Assembly (NCBI GenBank): GCA_002633025.1
Contig: NMRB01001166.1
Coordinates: 83,784-147,783 of the forward strand
DNA length: 64,000 nucleotides
From: Notospermus geniculatus
Lineage: Eukaryota > Nemertea > Pilidiophora > Heteronemertea > Lineidae
Direction: 5' to 3'
Positions 30,076 through 41,200 of the stretch are shown here, piece by piece. A program made the position numbers and the translations under genes. Every line of letters begins with the position of its first letter. Positions within the stretch are counted from its first letter, which is position 1. The notes beneath the pieces are model-generated. The model saw only the letters and a list, made by a program, of their open reading frames with translations, did not search any database and was not told the DNA's origin.

Positions 30076-31369
30076 TTGGCAGATGACGGCTCGATCACAG
30101 TGACAAGTCAGCAACAGCAACTGAAATTGTAAAGAATACAAAATACAGAAAAAGAAAAACGAAAAAGAGAAAAAAATGAAAAAGGAACAAATTAAATTCA
30201 AATAATTAAGTTCTGGAAAAATAATTTGGAAAAAAGTAAACAAACAATAATCACGTGACACGACGAGGTCAACCAAGTCGAACAAGGTCATCAGAAATGT
30301 TTGCAAACAAAATGTCAAATAAATACTTCAGTCCATGACCTTGCACGACTGTGTTGACAATCCATCATGGCCGACGAGATCTCGTGAGACCTCGCGAAGA
30401 TTTGTAAAAGTGGGGAAAAACTAAAGTGAAAGCAAATTGGCCTAAGCAAGTGGAACATTTCACTTTCTCAAGAAATTGCAAGTTTGTAGAATTCATGTAT
30501 GTCACCAACATGGCGGCCAATCCATCATGGCGGCCGAGATCCCGTGAGATCTCGTGGTGTCTTGGAAGATCGCGTGCAATCTCGCAGGACTTTGCACGTC
30601 GCGAGCGCCGCTTTTCGACAGTCTCAGAATGTGTGACGGATGACGTCAAGGTCAACAGACAAAACGCCCACTCATTGAACCAACTGTTAACCTGCCCCCC
30701 CCGTACACCAGCACCCAATATGAAAAATAAAGCTACTTACATAAACATCCATCAGGAATGAGAATTGTATCCTTTATCACGACTCCATGAACTTTTATCC
30801 TTGAATTATTGAGATAATCCTTCGTCAACACACACAAACGTCATCCAAATATTGAAAGAAAATGTATGAACGTGTTTCGTAACATTCCGTAAGAAAGTGG
30901 GCAACATTCGAGGCCAATTCCTTTCACAAACATCTCCAGTGATCCTTTGAATTGTCGAACTCGTAGTGAGAATACACGTGCACAGCCCGACATCAACAAG
31001 TAACGGTCTTGACGGTTCAACGGCGGGAAATCTGGAACCATACAGTAACTTTTATAGTAGTTGAAAGCTTTCCCAAGGCATCAAGGAGGGGGATTACACA
31101 CTGGAGGCTACTCACCGTCTGATCAAATCAGGTCAACTCATTTTGGAAGCACCAACAGGCGGACAAGATCTTGGAGCATCTTGCAGGATGTCAGCTTATC
31201 CCGCAGATTTCACATACGACACGAGCGCCGCCTACCGGCGGTGTCCGAATGGACTGGAGGTCCATGGTCAATGTGGTTCCCTTCCCAGAAGCTGGAAAGC
31301 GAAATTTTGGATTTTAGAGGAGTTGGAAGGTTTCGTAACGTCACTGCACAGAAGCTACAATAGGCCTGC

Positions 31370-33920
31370 ATGCAGGAAGCTACTTACCATCGGTTGATGC
31401 TGTTCGGTTGTCGGCAACCCCTCGGCAACACAGAAGGAAGTGTCACTCTGGTGGCACCATTCAGTCGCAGGGAGAACCCCAACCATGTTCTGCAATAAGA
31501 ACAGAGATAATGAACTGTGTACGAGGTTTTTCTGGTCGTCTGCTCAAATGAGAACAGGAGCTACTTACCAAAAAGGATTCTGGCCGGAAGTTGACATCGT
31601 AGACAGCATCTGAGGAAGTTCACCTTCAAATCGACAGGGTAAGGCTGCTTTCGGGAGTTGCAGAGGGACTGATAATCATATTCTGAAATGAAAGAAAGAA
31701 GGTAGAGGGACTGCTTATGGACTGTTCTTTGGATCGTCTGTTCAAATATGAAACAAGGTACTTCTACTCACCATCAGTCAGATTCTGGTCATAAGTTGGC
31801 ACTATCGCAGACAGCACCTTGGGACAGTTCCACCTTCCAATGGAGATCATATAGTTGCAGAGGGACCGACGATCATATTCTGAAAGGAAAGAAAAAGAGA
31901 TGGAGGCAGAGCTGATGATGTTCTTTGCGTCCTCTGTTGAAATATGAAACAAAGTACTGACCATCATCAGATTCTGGTGAGAAGTTGGCGACTTGGCAGA
32001 CAGCACCGTGTGAGTTCCTCCATCAAATTGACGGCATAGAGAAGGCTTGTGGTATTCTACTCGATGACTCAATGGCGCGACCACTCGATGACGCGATCGT
32101 TGCTATGGATTTTGCTAAAACATTTTAATTCGGCCACTTCTAACATGCGGATACGGCGAAATCTGCGGAATGAGGTTAAATGAGAGGATTCAGTCATGCG
32201 ATTAATAGCGCAAGTGTGTATCTGTACTAGAGTATACCTTGCACATGTTTGTAGTACAAGGTTCTTATCTGTGGTCCTTTTGTTTCCGCTTCCCAGGTGC
32301 ATTTACCCTCATAATGCTGTCACAATGCTAACGAGATGTGTGCACATATGTTTACAATGCTACCTTGTTGAATAAAATTCTGGGATCAACTATTTGCGAT
32401 GCCATTTGGACTGCGCTTCGTCGGCCGCGTTGACTGTGTGTTGGAAAAGATGCTTTTGATTGCTGTTTTTCCCAAACCTTTAAGCAAATTGCGACTCCCA
32501 AACTGCACCCAGATTACGTGAATTGAAAAGGACAAAATGCTGGGGATAATTGACCCACTTTTAAAAGTGTGATGATTTTAGTGGTGAGAATGCCTGAAGG
32601 CCAGCTCACCAAAATCCCAATTTCGATCGCGTCATCGAGTGGTCGCGCCATCGAGTCGAATACCACAAGCCCATAGAGAACGGTAATCATAGTCTGGAAG
32701 AAAAGAAAGGAGTTAGACTATGGCTGCTTGTGAAATTCTTTGGGTTGTCAGCTGAAAGAAAGCAGGAAGCTACTCACCGTAAGAAGTTGGTGTCATGGCA
32801 GACAGCATCTAAGGACAGTTCCACTTTCTAATGGAGCTCATTCAGTTGCGTAGAGAATGACCACCATACTCTGAAAGGAAAGAAAGGATTTAGACAATGA
32901 CTGCCTGTGAAGTTCTTTGAGTTGTCTGTAAACATGCAGGAAGCTACTTACCATCAGTCAAATCCTGGTCAGAAGTTGGCAAAAACATGACAGACAGCAT
33001 ATTAGGACAGTTCCTGCTTCAAATGGATGTCATTCAATTGCGCAGAGAACGGCAGCGGTGGTCTGAAAGGAAGTAGACAATAACTGAGTGTTCTATGAAA
33101 TTCTTTGTGTTGTCAGCTGAAACAGTGCAGGCAGCTACTTACCACCAGTCAGATTCTTGACAGATCATGGCAACATCGCAGACAGCATCGAGAACAGTTC
33201 CTCTTCAAATGGATGGCATTCAGTTGCAACGATAGTCTGAAAGAAAAGAAAAGGAGTTACACAATGACTGCTTCTGTTTTTTGTCTATCAACAAGGCATG
33301 TAGGGAGCTACTTACCATCAGTCATATTCTGGTCAGAAGTTGGCAACATGGCCAACAACACTTTCTGAAGAGTGTGAATTGCACATGTAAGTCATTCAGC
33401 GACTGCAAGAACCTCATCAACCATCTTCTGAAAGAAAGAAGATCAGATGGAATGACGCCCGTAGGATATTGAGGATACATTGGTTCTTCTGTTCAAATAC
33501 AATCTGAGAAAGCCACTTACCATCAACCAGATTCTGGTCGGAAGAGGCAACATCACTGAAAGCCTCTTGAACAACAGTTCCATCTCATGATCGACAACCA
33601 TGTTCTGGAAGAAAAGGGTTCAATTGCAGAATCCCTCACAAACGTCCCGAAAAGTCATCAAATGGTTCTAGAGCTTACCCTCAGCCTAACGAAGAATGTA
33701 TGAATGAGTGTGAGGTGTTTGTCGACATCAACTCGGAGAAATGATTCTCAGTGAACTGTTTTTTGGGACGCCCGTTGTGTTCTCCTGTCGACCTCAAGAA
33801 GCCACCCAAAGATTTGCAGAAAAACGGGCCTAAAATAGGACAAACACCGGACTAGGCCTTACAGAATGTAGTAAACGTGATAAGGGGCCTCATGTTCCTA
33901 CTTTAAACTTGTTCCTTACC
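31370..33920 (-). ncRNA. Predicted multi-exon transcript of tandem exon-like units (right arm)
   Basis: This is the mirror image of 6789-9079. On the minus strand the blocks begin with a YY1-like GATGGCGGCCATTTTCGAAG exon ending CTAAG|GTAAGG at about 33920. The exon-like units follow, again bounded by TTTCTTTCAG acceptors and GTAAGTAGC donors (for example donors near 33522, 33313, 33144, 32952, 32779, 31962, 31772, 31568 and 31387). The second block has lost one base and three bases relative to the left copy, so the left-arm reading frame is not conserved. One unit is split by the 32044-32671 insertion. Confidence 0.5.
32044..32671. mobile_element. 628-bp non-autonomous element with 9-bp target-site duplication
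   Basis: Terminal inverted repeats begin GGCTTGTGGTATTC and continue CTCGATG..GCGCGACCACTC, then GATGACGCGATCG on each side. The 9 bases CATAGAGAA flank it exactly (32035-32043 and 32672-32680). The left arm has the uninterrupted CTCTATG site near 8636. A 9-bp duplication with long inverted repeats fits a Mutator-like (MULE) element. The interior has no transposase that I can see. It disrupts one exon-like unit of the right-arm array. Confidence 0.9.
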
Positions 33921-34193
33921 TTAGAATTGACATATTTTTAGCAAAATTCGGAGCGAGTGAAAACCGCATTGCTTCGAAAATGGCCGCCATCAATGGCTGT
34001 GCTTCTTCTCGACCCTTGGCCTCCAACACGTGACCCCCGCACTTCCTGCCCAGACAATGGGCCCGTATGAATGAACGCCAAGGTTAACCGCACTGACCAC
34101 TGAGCAGGATCATTTGTGTATTGAATGTAGAGGGTTGGGCATAAATGATTGGTCGAAGGCGCTATTGTTGTGGGGTTTTTGGTGGAAGAAACT

Positions 34194-35590
34194 ACATTGT
34201 TTTAATCATCAGTATTGCAACAGAGTTTTTTTTTCTTTATTTCTCTGACGCCTTTTTTCTTACATCTATTTTCGAATATATATAGGAGGGTCTATGGCAA
34301 AACATGCTGTGGCAATATTGATTGGAATATCTCACTGCTGATGAAAATATCAAGCCATGAAAAAGAAATACCAAACATGAAAATGACAAAATCTTCATGT
34401 GATACTCGATCAATCTTCCTTTTCAGGATAATCATGAAGCCTGATGATGAAGAAGGATTTACAAGAAAAAAAATCAACTGTGAACAAAGATATTTGATAT
34501 TACCGAAAAATATAAAAAACTGAAAAAGTGAGATTTTGCATGAGATTCCACTGCGGATGAAAAGCGGTCATCCCATATGTCTCAGCCATGCCAGTTTCAT
34601 CCAATGAAAGGCCGTAGTCGTCAAGAAAATTGAACTTTTCCCCCCAAAAAACCGATTTTTGACAACATTGGTCAATTTTTTTATAGTAAATAACACGAAA
34701 ATGACGCGCATTTTCAGCGCAATTTTTTCACATTTGTGAATGAATTTAAGTTGTCTTCATTTTGCAAAAAATTGGTAGTCATGCACTTCAAACTTTTCGA
34801 GATAGCAAATGGGTGATACATGTACATGTATTTTGATATTCTGACATTTTCAGGATAAATCCACTTTTCCTCAAAACTTTTCGAACCAACAACTCAAAGT
34901 ATCACATCCACATTTGGAAGACACTGCGCAAGGAGTGTAGTCATCCATATACATGCAGTAACAAATGCCTGTACACGAAATAATATTATAACCAGTCCGC
35001 TAAATCAGTGCCTTGGGCTCTAATGTTTGTTTCCACAAGTAAATATGCCAGGCTGAGCCTTTATAAACGTTTTAATATGCATATTGCCGGAGGTAAGAAT
35101 AGTAGTATTTCGGTAAATATTCGGTCATTTTGAAGAATGGTCTAGCAAGTAGGATCATGTAACATTCACACGGCAAAAGTGCTATGCACAGCGCCGGTTT
35201 AAGAAGGCTTGGATATTAATCCATGATTCTGACAGATTTACATTTGACTGTCACGGAAGCACTGGTCATGACAACATCTTCTCAAAGGTTTTATCAATCC
35301 ACATGAATTTTTAATGATAATTCGGATTTACAAGTACGTAACAGACATATACATACAAAACACTGGATTTACATGTACGATCACAAGCCTTGGATTTAGA
35401 GTATAAACTCGCCAGTGGTTACTTTATACGAGTGAAAAGGAAAGAAGACCTAACTGGTATCTGGTTATCATTTCAAGCGACACTGGAGCATATGCCGAGC
35501 TGTGTATAAGTGCAAGCGTAATCCATACGCGGTATTCGTGAAGTGAGATTGCGTGATCGTGGATGGTAGACCAACTACTAAGCGTCGCTA
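34194..35590. other. Intergenic region, nothing identified
   Basis: This AT-rich stretch lies between the end of the inverted duplication and the glycosyltransferase. It contains poly-T and poly-A runs and one 102-codon Lys/Ser-rich open frame at 34215-34523 without recognisable motifs. I see no repeat with clear borders. Part of the last few hundred bases may be the promoter or 5' UTR of the glycosyltransferase. Confidence 0.4.
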
Positions 35591-35611
35591 AATTCACATG
35601 AACCCTCCAAA

Positions 35612-36625
35612 ATGGTTATGACGACGCGCCAAAAGCGGCAGTCCCTGCTGAAGTTTGTTATATTCGTCTGTGTGGTTGTCTCTACGTACATGGCGATGGC
35701 CGTCTACCACACCTACGCGGAAAACAAAGAAAAATTGGATCAAAACGGCACAAAACATCTGGACTTTGTCTCCAAGGATGAGTACACAATTCCCGAGATA
35801 ATACATTTGTACTGGCCCACGGAGGAGGTCCCCACAGATGAGGTTCCTTGGATGAGAAAATGGCGGACGAAGAACCCGGATTTTGAGGTGTGGTACTGGA
35901 CAGATGATGCCGTGCGGCGAATACTGGCGAGAAACCACCCAAGATTTTTGCAGGTGTTTGACAATTTTTCCAAAAAGAAACATCAACGTGCCTTGGCTAT
36001 CCGGTACTTTCTCTTGTACACTTTTGGAGGAGTGTTTGCGGATTTGGACGTGGAGCCTCTAAAGTCCTTAGCGCCAGTTTTGCTCTCGAAGCAGTGTGTT
36101 TTTGCTGACGAACACCCTGTGCACAAAATAGCAAATTGGCATAAACTGAAAGAGCCAGTTGTCGATGCAGTCATGGCGTGTAGGCCAAAACATGGCTTTT
36201 TCAAATTCGCCGTGGAAAAGATCTCGAAATCAACTCAACAGGATTACGTCGGTACGAAGCTTTTGACGGATCTACTGAAAGAATACAAGGCTATGAATAC
36301 TACAGAAGTTCGCACTCTTACGTACAAGCCACATGCTGTGTTTATACCGAGTTTTGATAAACTGAATCCGAACGTAAAGGAATACGCCAGGACGTGTTTC
36401 AAATATGGCCGCAACTCCGTCGCAGGGGAGTGGTGTCGTCGAGTGCACGACAAGAGGTTTTGCAACTGTCCAATGGGAGTCTCCGTTACAATGCATCACT
36501 GGCAGCACCCATTCTCGCGCAGCAATCCGAAGACTATATCAGTGAGGAAAATAATGCCTGATGCTAAAATTATGATGGATGTGTTGAAAATGGAAAAGAT
36601 GTCATCAGCAAAAAGGAATACGTAG
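35612..36625 (+). CDS. Type II membrane glycosyltransferase of the DXD-containing sugar-binding family (Gly_transf_sug)
   Basis: An uninterrupted 337-codon frame. A short cytoplasmic tail (MVMTTRQKRQS) is followed by a signal anchor at about residues 13-35 (LLKFVIFVCVVVSTYMAMAVY), then a lumenal catalytic domain. Diagnostic features are the IPEIIHLYWP start of the domain (about 55-65), WRTKNPDFEVWYWTDD, the helix RALAIRYFLLYTFGGVFADL and the metal-binding DLDVEPL at about 146-152. A late HHWQHPFSRS block matches the HxxxxSW-type end of these enzymes, with an unusual HPF. Cys-rich FCNCPMG at about 285 is unusual. Members transfer hexoses or GlcNAc to lipids or glycans in the Golgi; acceptor and donor cannot be assigned. 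An alternative start two codons downstream (MTTR) is equally possible. Single-exon structure suggests an expanded or retroposed family member. Confidence 0.9.
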   Translation: MVMTTRQKRQSLLKFVIFVCVVVSTYMAMAVYHTYAENKEKLDQNGTKHLDFVSKDEYTIPEIIHLYWPTEEVPTDEVPWMRKWRTKNPDFEVWYWTDDAVRRILARNHPRFLQVFDNFSKKKHQRALAIRYFLLYTFGGVFADLDVEPLKSLAPVLLSKQCVFADEHPVHKIANWHKLKEPVVDAVMACRPKHGFFKFAVEKISKSTQQDYVGTKLLTDLLKEYKAMNTTEVRTLTYKPHAVFIPSFDKLNPNVKEYARTCFKYGRNSVAGEWCRRVHDKRFCNCPMGVSVTMHHWQHPFSRSNPKTISVRKIMPDAKIMMDVLKMEKMSSAKRNT

Positions 36626-37093
36626 ACGCTACGCCACTGGTTGCCTGCCAACATACCGGTAGTCATTTTTGACCAACTACAGCAAAACTATAGACATACT
36701 ATCGAGATAGTCTTGTCCACCACGCCTACATGAGCAAACCTGTGGGCAGTTGAACGTTACCATGGGTCCTGCTAAATGCAGATGCGTGGCTATGCATTGA
36801 AATTACATGTAGAGAACTTCATTATTTGTTGTCAGTTGGGAGTGATGACTCAAGTCTACGCGCTGGGAGACAGTAAGGTTTACAGATGCAAGTGCCAGTT
36901 GGTCTATAAATACTTAGCAGACTTTGTTTTGGAATATTTTGGATACAGTCATACACACTTAGTGAGTTTTTTGGTCTTTGCAATATTACATTAGGTTCCG
37001 AAGGTTTTAGCTAACACACACTTCTGCCAATCCTTTTCTGTAATTATGTCTTTGCAATATTTCATGACGTTAGAAACAACTGCCATATTTGAA

Positions 37094-37099
37094 AATAAA
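37094..37099 (+). promoter_or_regulatory. Candidate polyadenylation signal of the glycosyltransferase
   Basis: AATAAA lies about 470 bp after the stop codon of the glycosyltransferase, before the next repeat element. It is the best hexamer in the downstream region. Confidence 0.45.
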
Positions 37100-37167
37100 G
37101 TCATACATGTAGTTTTGAAATATACGTCAGTCGATCGTCTTTCTAAATTCTCGACCTGAAGCTATAC

Positions 37168-37281
37168 CTGGGCCCAGTTTCACAAAGAATCTTAAGTCTA
37201 AAGTTTGAAGTCATCTGATGACTTCATTTCAGACTTAAGTTTTTTCTTAGACTTAAGATTCTTTGTGGAAACCCAGCCCAG
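37168..37281. repeat. MITE, CTGGGCCCAGTTTCACAAAG termini
   Basis: A 114-bp palindrome. CTGGGCCCAGTTTCACAAAG, AATCTTAAGTCTAA at the left; TTAGACTTAAGATTCTTTGT, GGAAACCCAGCCCAG at the right. It is a relative of the CATATTCATAA family, sharing the CTTAAGTCTAA inner arm with 829-983 and 57340-57370. Confidence 0.82.
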
Positions 37282-38078
37282 ATTTTTAAAAAAAGCTTAT
37301 GAACTCTCAAAAATAATATCCGAGTTCTGAAATTTTAATTGGTTTTCGATTCATGCCATGGAAATAACAGGTGCGATAAGTGGTTTCCTTTCGATCAATT
37401 GAAATACATGCATATTGCCGATTGACCGAACCATCTATACACAAAAAATCAATAGGGGTACCAGTAGGCCCGTGTACACTGCTTTTCAAAGGTATCGTAT
37501 TGAAGAAGATTTGGGAGGACAATAAAGCGATTACGTTGTGGATACGCGCGTAGAAAGGTGGGATGAGGAATTCATTAGGGTCTAGGGCCGATTTGTCCGA
37601 GTAATAACGTGGAATAGTAGATGGTTTCTACTCGCAAACGACATGTGATCGTGGATATACCTCCGTCGCCTCTGCCAATGATTCAGGGAGTTCTACGGAT
37701 AAAATATGTAACAGCGGATACTTCCCAATGGAATACTAAGAGAAAAAATGTGAGTTGACATTTTTTGATGTCAAACTGACGACTGCATATTTTTCTTGCG
37801 CTGTAAGCCTTTAGGTATCATCCAGAGTCTCCCTAGTATATCCGTTGTAAGCTGGGAGGTGTAGGCTTATATGTTCGTACATGTTGTATGTGCATGCATG
37901 GTGTGTACGGAGCACATCCCAGTCTTGGATGGTACATTTGTCGATGTATGTTGAAAGAAATCGATTGTATATAGGCGAGTGTCATAATGGTAAAAGGTGT
38001 ACATTGTAAATACTGTCCACTCCTATGAAACAGGGTACCAAGTATCTAGGGTAACGGCTGCCTGTAAAGGGGTTCGGG

Positions 38079-38130
38079 TTTAGGGTTAGGACTTGATTTA
38101 GGGTTTAGGGTTAGGGTTAGGACTCGGAGT
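38079..38130. repeat. Degenerate TTAGGG-type interstitial repeat
   Basis: GGGTTTAGGGTTAGGAC and GGGTTTAGGGTTAGGGTTAGG stretches form about seven telomere-like units with interruptions, 85 bp upstream of the signal-peptide exon of the next gene. It is short and internal, so it is not a chromosome end. Confidence 0.7.
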
Positions 38131-38212
38131 AAGGTTTATGGGTTCAGGGATAGGAGGTCGTGCTGTACCATTTTCACATTTGCTTCAGAGAATCTTCCAT
38201 GCATCGTGTAGT

Positions 38213-41200
38213 ATGTGGCCAGAGGAGGGCACTTTGGTCAAGCATGCACTCCTTTTCCTGCTTTTTGTATGTGTCACAAGCGCTAAGCCCATCCCCACCA
38301 CAGTTAGTCCAGATACTAGTAGTAAGTAGAGAAACCTTTCCAAATCTTACATCTCTCTTTTCGGAAAAATAGTTGAAAGCCTTCAGTAAATTGACGATGT
38401 CTGTTAGCAATATGAAAATAGACCTTGAAAATAGCAGCATCGTTCATGGCAACAAATCGTGCACATATCCGATACAGGTTATATGTAGTAAGTGACGAGG
38501 CGGAATGACCAGCCTTGATTAACAGAACGAAATGAACTAGAATATACATGTAAACCTACCAATTTGAAGCCTTCTCTCGCTTATATTTGTCGTCTTAAAC
38601 ACTATGCAAGAAAATCAAGGCCCTTCTTGGAATTCGTTACAAAGCTACATGTAAGGTAATCTGGAGTTTTTGTTTTAGAAACGACCACCGGACTAGCCAG
38701 TAATGCTGAATTCATGAACTTCCTGTTTGAAACTGATGGTAAGTAGTTGCAAACTAGCCACACGTATATACATGTATTCTACGAATTGAGTGCCTAAAAA
38801 TCTAATAGTCGCCGGTTGATACAGTGTACACCACTGGCCACCTGAATCATGGGAAGAGGCCTACCAGTGGACGTCGGCTGTTTGAAAATACGTGGTTTGC
38901 ATCACCATGAAATTTGCAGTAGGCTACGAAGCAAATAATGCGAAAACGTCAACTAATTGTACTTTTTCGTTGCACAATAGCCAAAAATATCGCCACTTCT
39001 AGATCAATCGACAAAACGAACCGTAAGTATATTATGTTTGCAGAAAAGTGATATTTAATTTTTTTCTGAATCGCCATCATACTACATGTATGTGTTCAGA
39101 CTGGATGTCATCCGCTTATACGTATAGGCGTATTTGAGAGAAACCAACATACAGTGTTGTACGTGTATACATGCATTTGTTGTTCCAATACATCAGCTAT
39201 ATTCATATCCTCATCTTATGAGATCGCAGTGGTTTCAAATATACGTCCAATGTGGAAATAATTTTCTGTAAAGGCAAAAGATCACTTAGGGCCCACTACT
39301 ACACCGGCTAGCATTATCGAAACAGATGAACCTGTCTTTGTCACTGCAAGTAAGTAATCATGCACTACTGTGGAATGCTTCCATTCAAAGTTTGTATGTT
39401 TCAAACCATAAGTATATTGGACATGTTTGTAGAATCAAAGAATATTTGATTATTAATGAATCACAACAATGTTCTTAGACCTTGGATATCGTCCGTTTTA
39501 GACGTATTTATAGAGAGAAACCAGCACACAGTGTTGTACGTATAATTGTATACATGCATTTGCTGTTCCAGTACATCAGCTACTAGTATATTCATATCCT
39601 CATCTTATGAGATCGCAGTGGTTTCAAATACGTCCAATGTGAAAATAATTTGGTGTAAAGGCAAAAGATGGTATCAATGCTTTTTCTCACTCAGGGCCCA
39701 CTACCCGGCCCACTACTACACCGGCTAGCATTATCGAAACAGATAAACCTGTCTTTGTCACAAAATGGTGTCAATGCTTTTTCTCACTTAGGGCCCACTA
39801 CTACACCGGCTAGCATTATCGAAACAGATAAACCTGTCTTTGTCACTGCAAGTAAGTAATCATGCATTACTGTGGAATGCTTCCATTCAAAGTTTCTTTG
39901 CTTCAAACTGTAAGAAGTTCCCCTGTTACTAATTGTGTATCTCAGGTTTCGTGGCCAATTTTAATTTCATTTATAAAACCTTTTTGAATAGATTCTACAC
40001 AAAATACATGTACATGTAGACATTTTAAAACTTTTTAGTAGAAAAAATACGGAGTAACTTGATGCATTCGTTCCATTTGGATCCCCATTGTAGGTCAACC
40101 GTTGTTAATGTCCTGGCGTTGGAATAAACAGCCACTCCGATGAAGCCTACTGTTTTTTTCCAGGTACAACCACAAAATCAACGAAAATCATCGATAGAGA
40201 TGAATCTTATCTGATCACTGCCAGTAAGTTGAAAGATTTTCAGTCTCTCAACGATTATTTCGTGCTGGAGCAAAAGCAGGTTCTCTCCAAGTTGGGAATG
40301 TTACCACGAAGATGCACCTGTCATTGACCATCTCAGATATGCTAGCCTAAACTCGACCTTGGACTCATGCCTTGTACATGTAGATCCTTAAGTCATTTCC
40401 TTTTTCTGAGAACCAAACTGCTGCAAAGGACCTAACAAATAAAAATTGACCATTACAATCAATGATTCTTTAGTCAGTCTCTGTTCATGAATGTATTTGA
40501 GAATTTCATATAAATGATTAAAGTATCGGTGGCAGTAAAAATGCCTATAGCGAACTTGTACTCCATGATTTCTTTGCACAAATGACGCGTCATCTAATCA
40601 TCAAGACTGTTTTACATGTATCTTCATTTAGGGTCATCTACTTTCAAACCAATCAAATATGTCGATACGGACAAGCCCATCCTTATCACGGGCAGTGAGT
40701 AGAAGTCGTTTTTCTGAAACGCCTTCTGTACAACTTACTTACATCACGGCGTCCTTATGTAGTTGTACTGGTAATGTATGCAATGTTGTGCATGAACGAA
40801 TGTATCAGGAATGCATGTAATGCTGTCAAGTCATTCAAATGTTAATTGCGGAATAACGGTAACATTAACGACATCCCCTCGTTGTAAAAACCACATTTTC
40901 TATTTACAACTGATTCTGATCTGAAATTTGAACGGTATTACAGTAAGCAGTGTCTGATAGCCCATCTTTAAAAGTTGGCAAAAATCAACATTCCACTTCT
41001 TGCTTGAATCTGCCCAAAAGTAAGAACGATATCTCTTTTTTACCGAAACAGCTAGACATATTGGCCGTAAACCTGTCCCTGGAGTTAAACGTAAGTATAC
41101 ATGTAGCAACCTAAAACGGCACGAGTCGTTCCTTTTCTGGAAACAATGCGAAACAATATTGCCTGCCCGAACCTTCTTCTGGCCCATCTGGACCTTGATG

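Larger units (their letters stand above)
26931..34193 (-). repeat. Right arm of large inverted duplication (outer part)
   Basis: Reverse complement of 6590-13575, in the same order. Right-arm-only insertions are the 82-bp element at 27336-27417 and the 628-bp element at 32044-32671. A different palindrome lies at 28890-29057. Beyond 34193 (CATTGTTTTAATCATCAG) similarity to the left flank stops. No target-site duplication is visible at the outer ends. Confidence 0.9.

Noticed and set aside
6590-34193. Whole region as one giant terminal-inverted-repeat transposon
   Set aside because: Outer ends are ragged, no target-site duplication is seen and the loop has no transposase or integrase; an inverted segmental duplication fits better.
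38079-38130. True telomere end
   Set aside because: Only a few degenerate units, internal, with genes on both sides.
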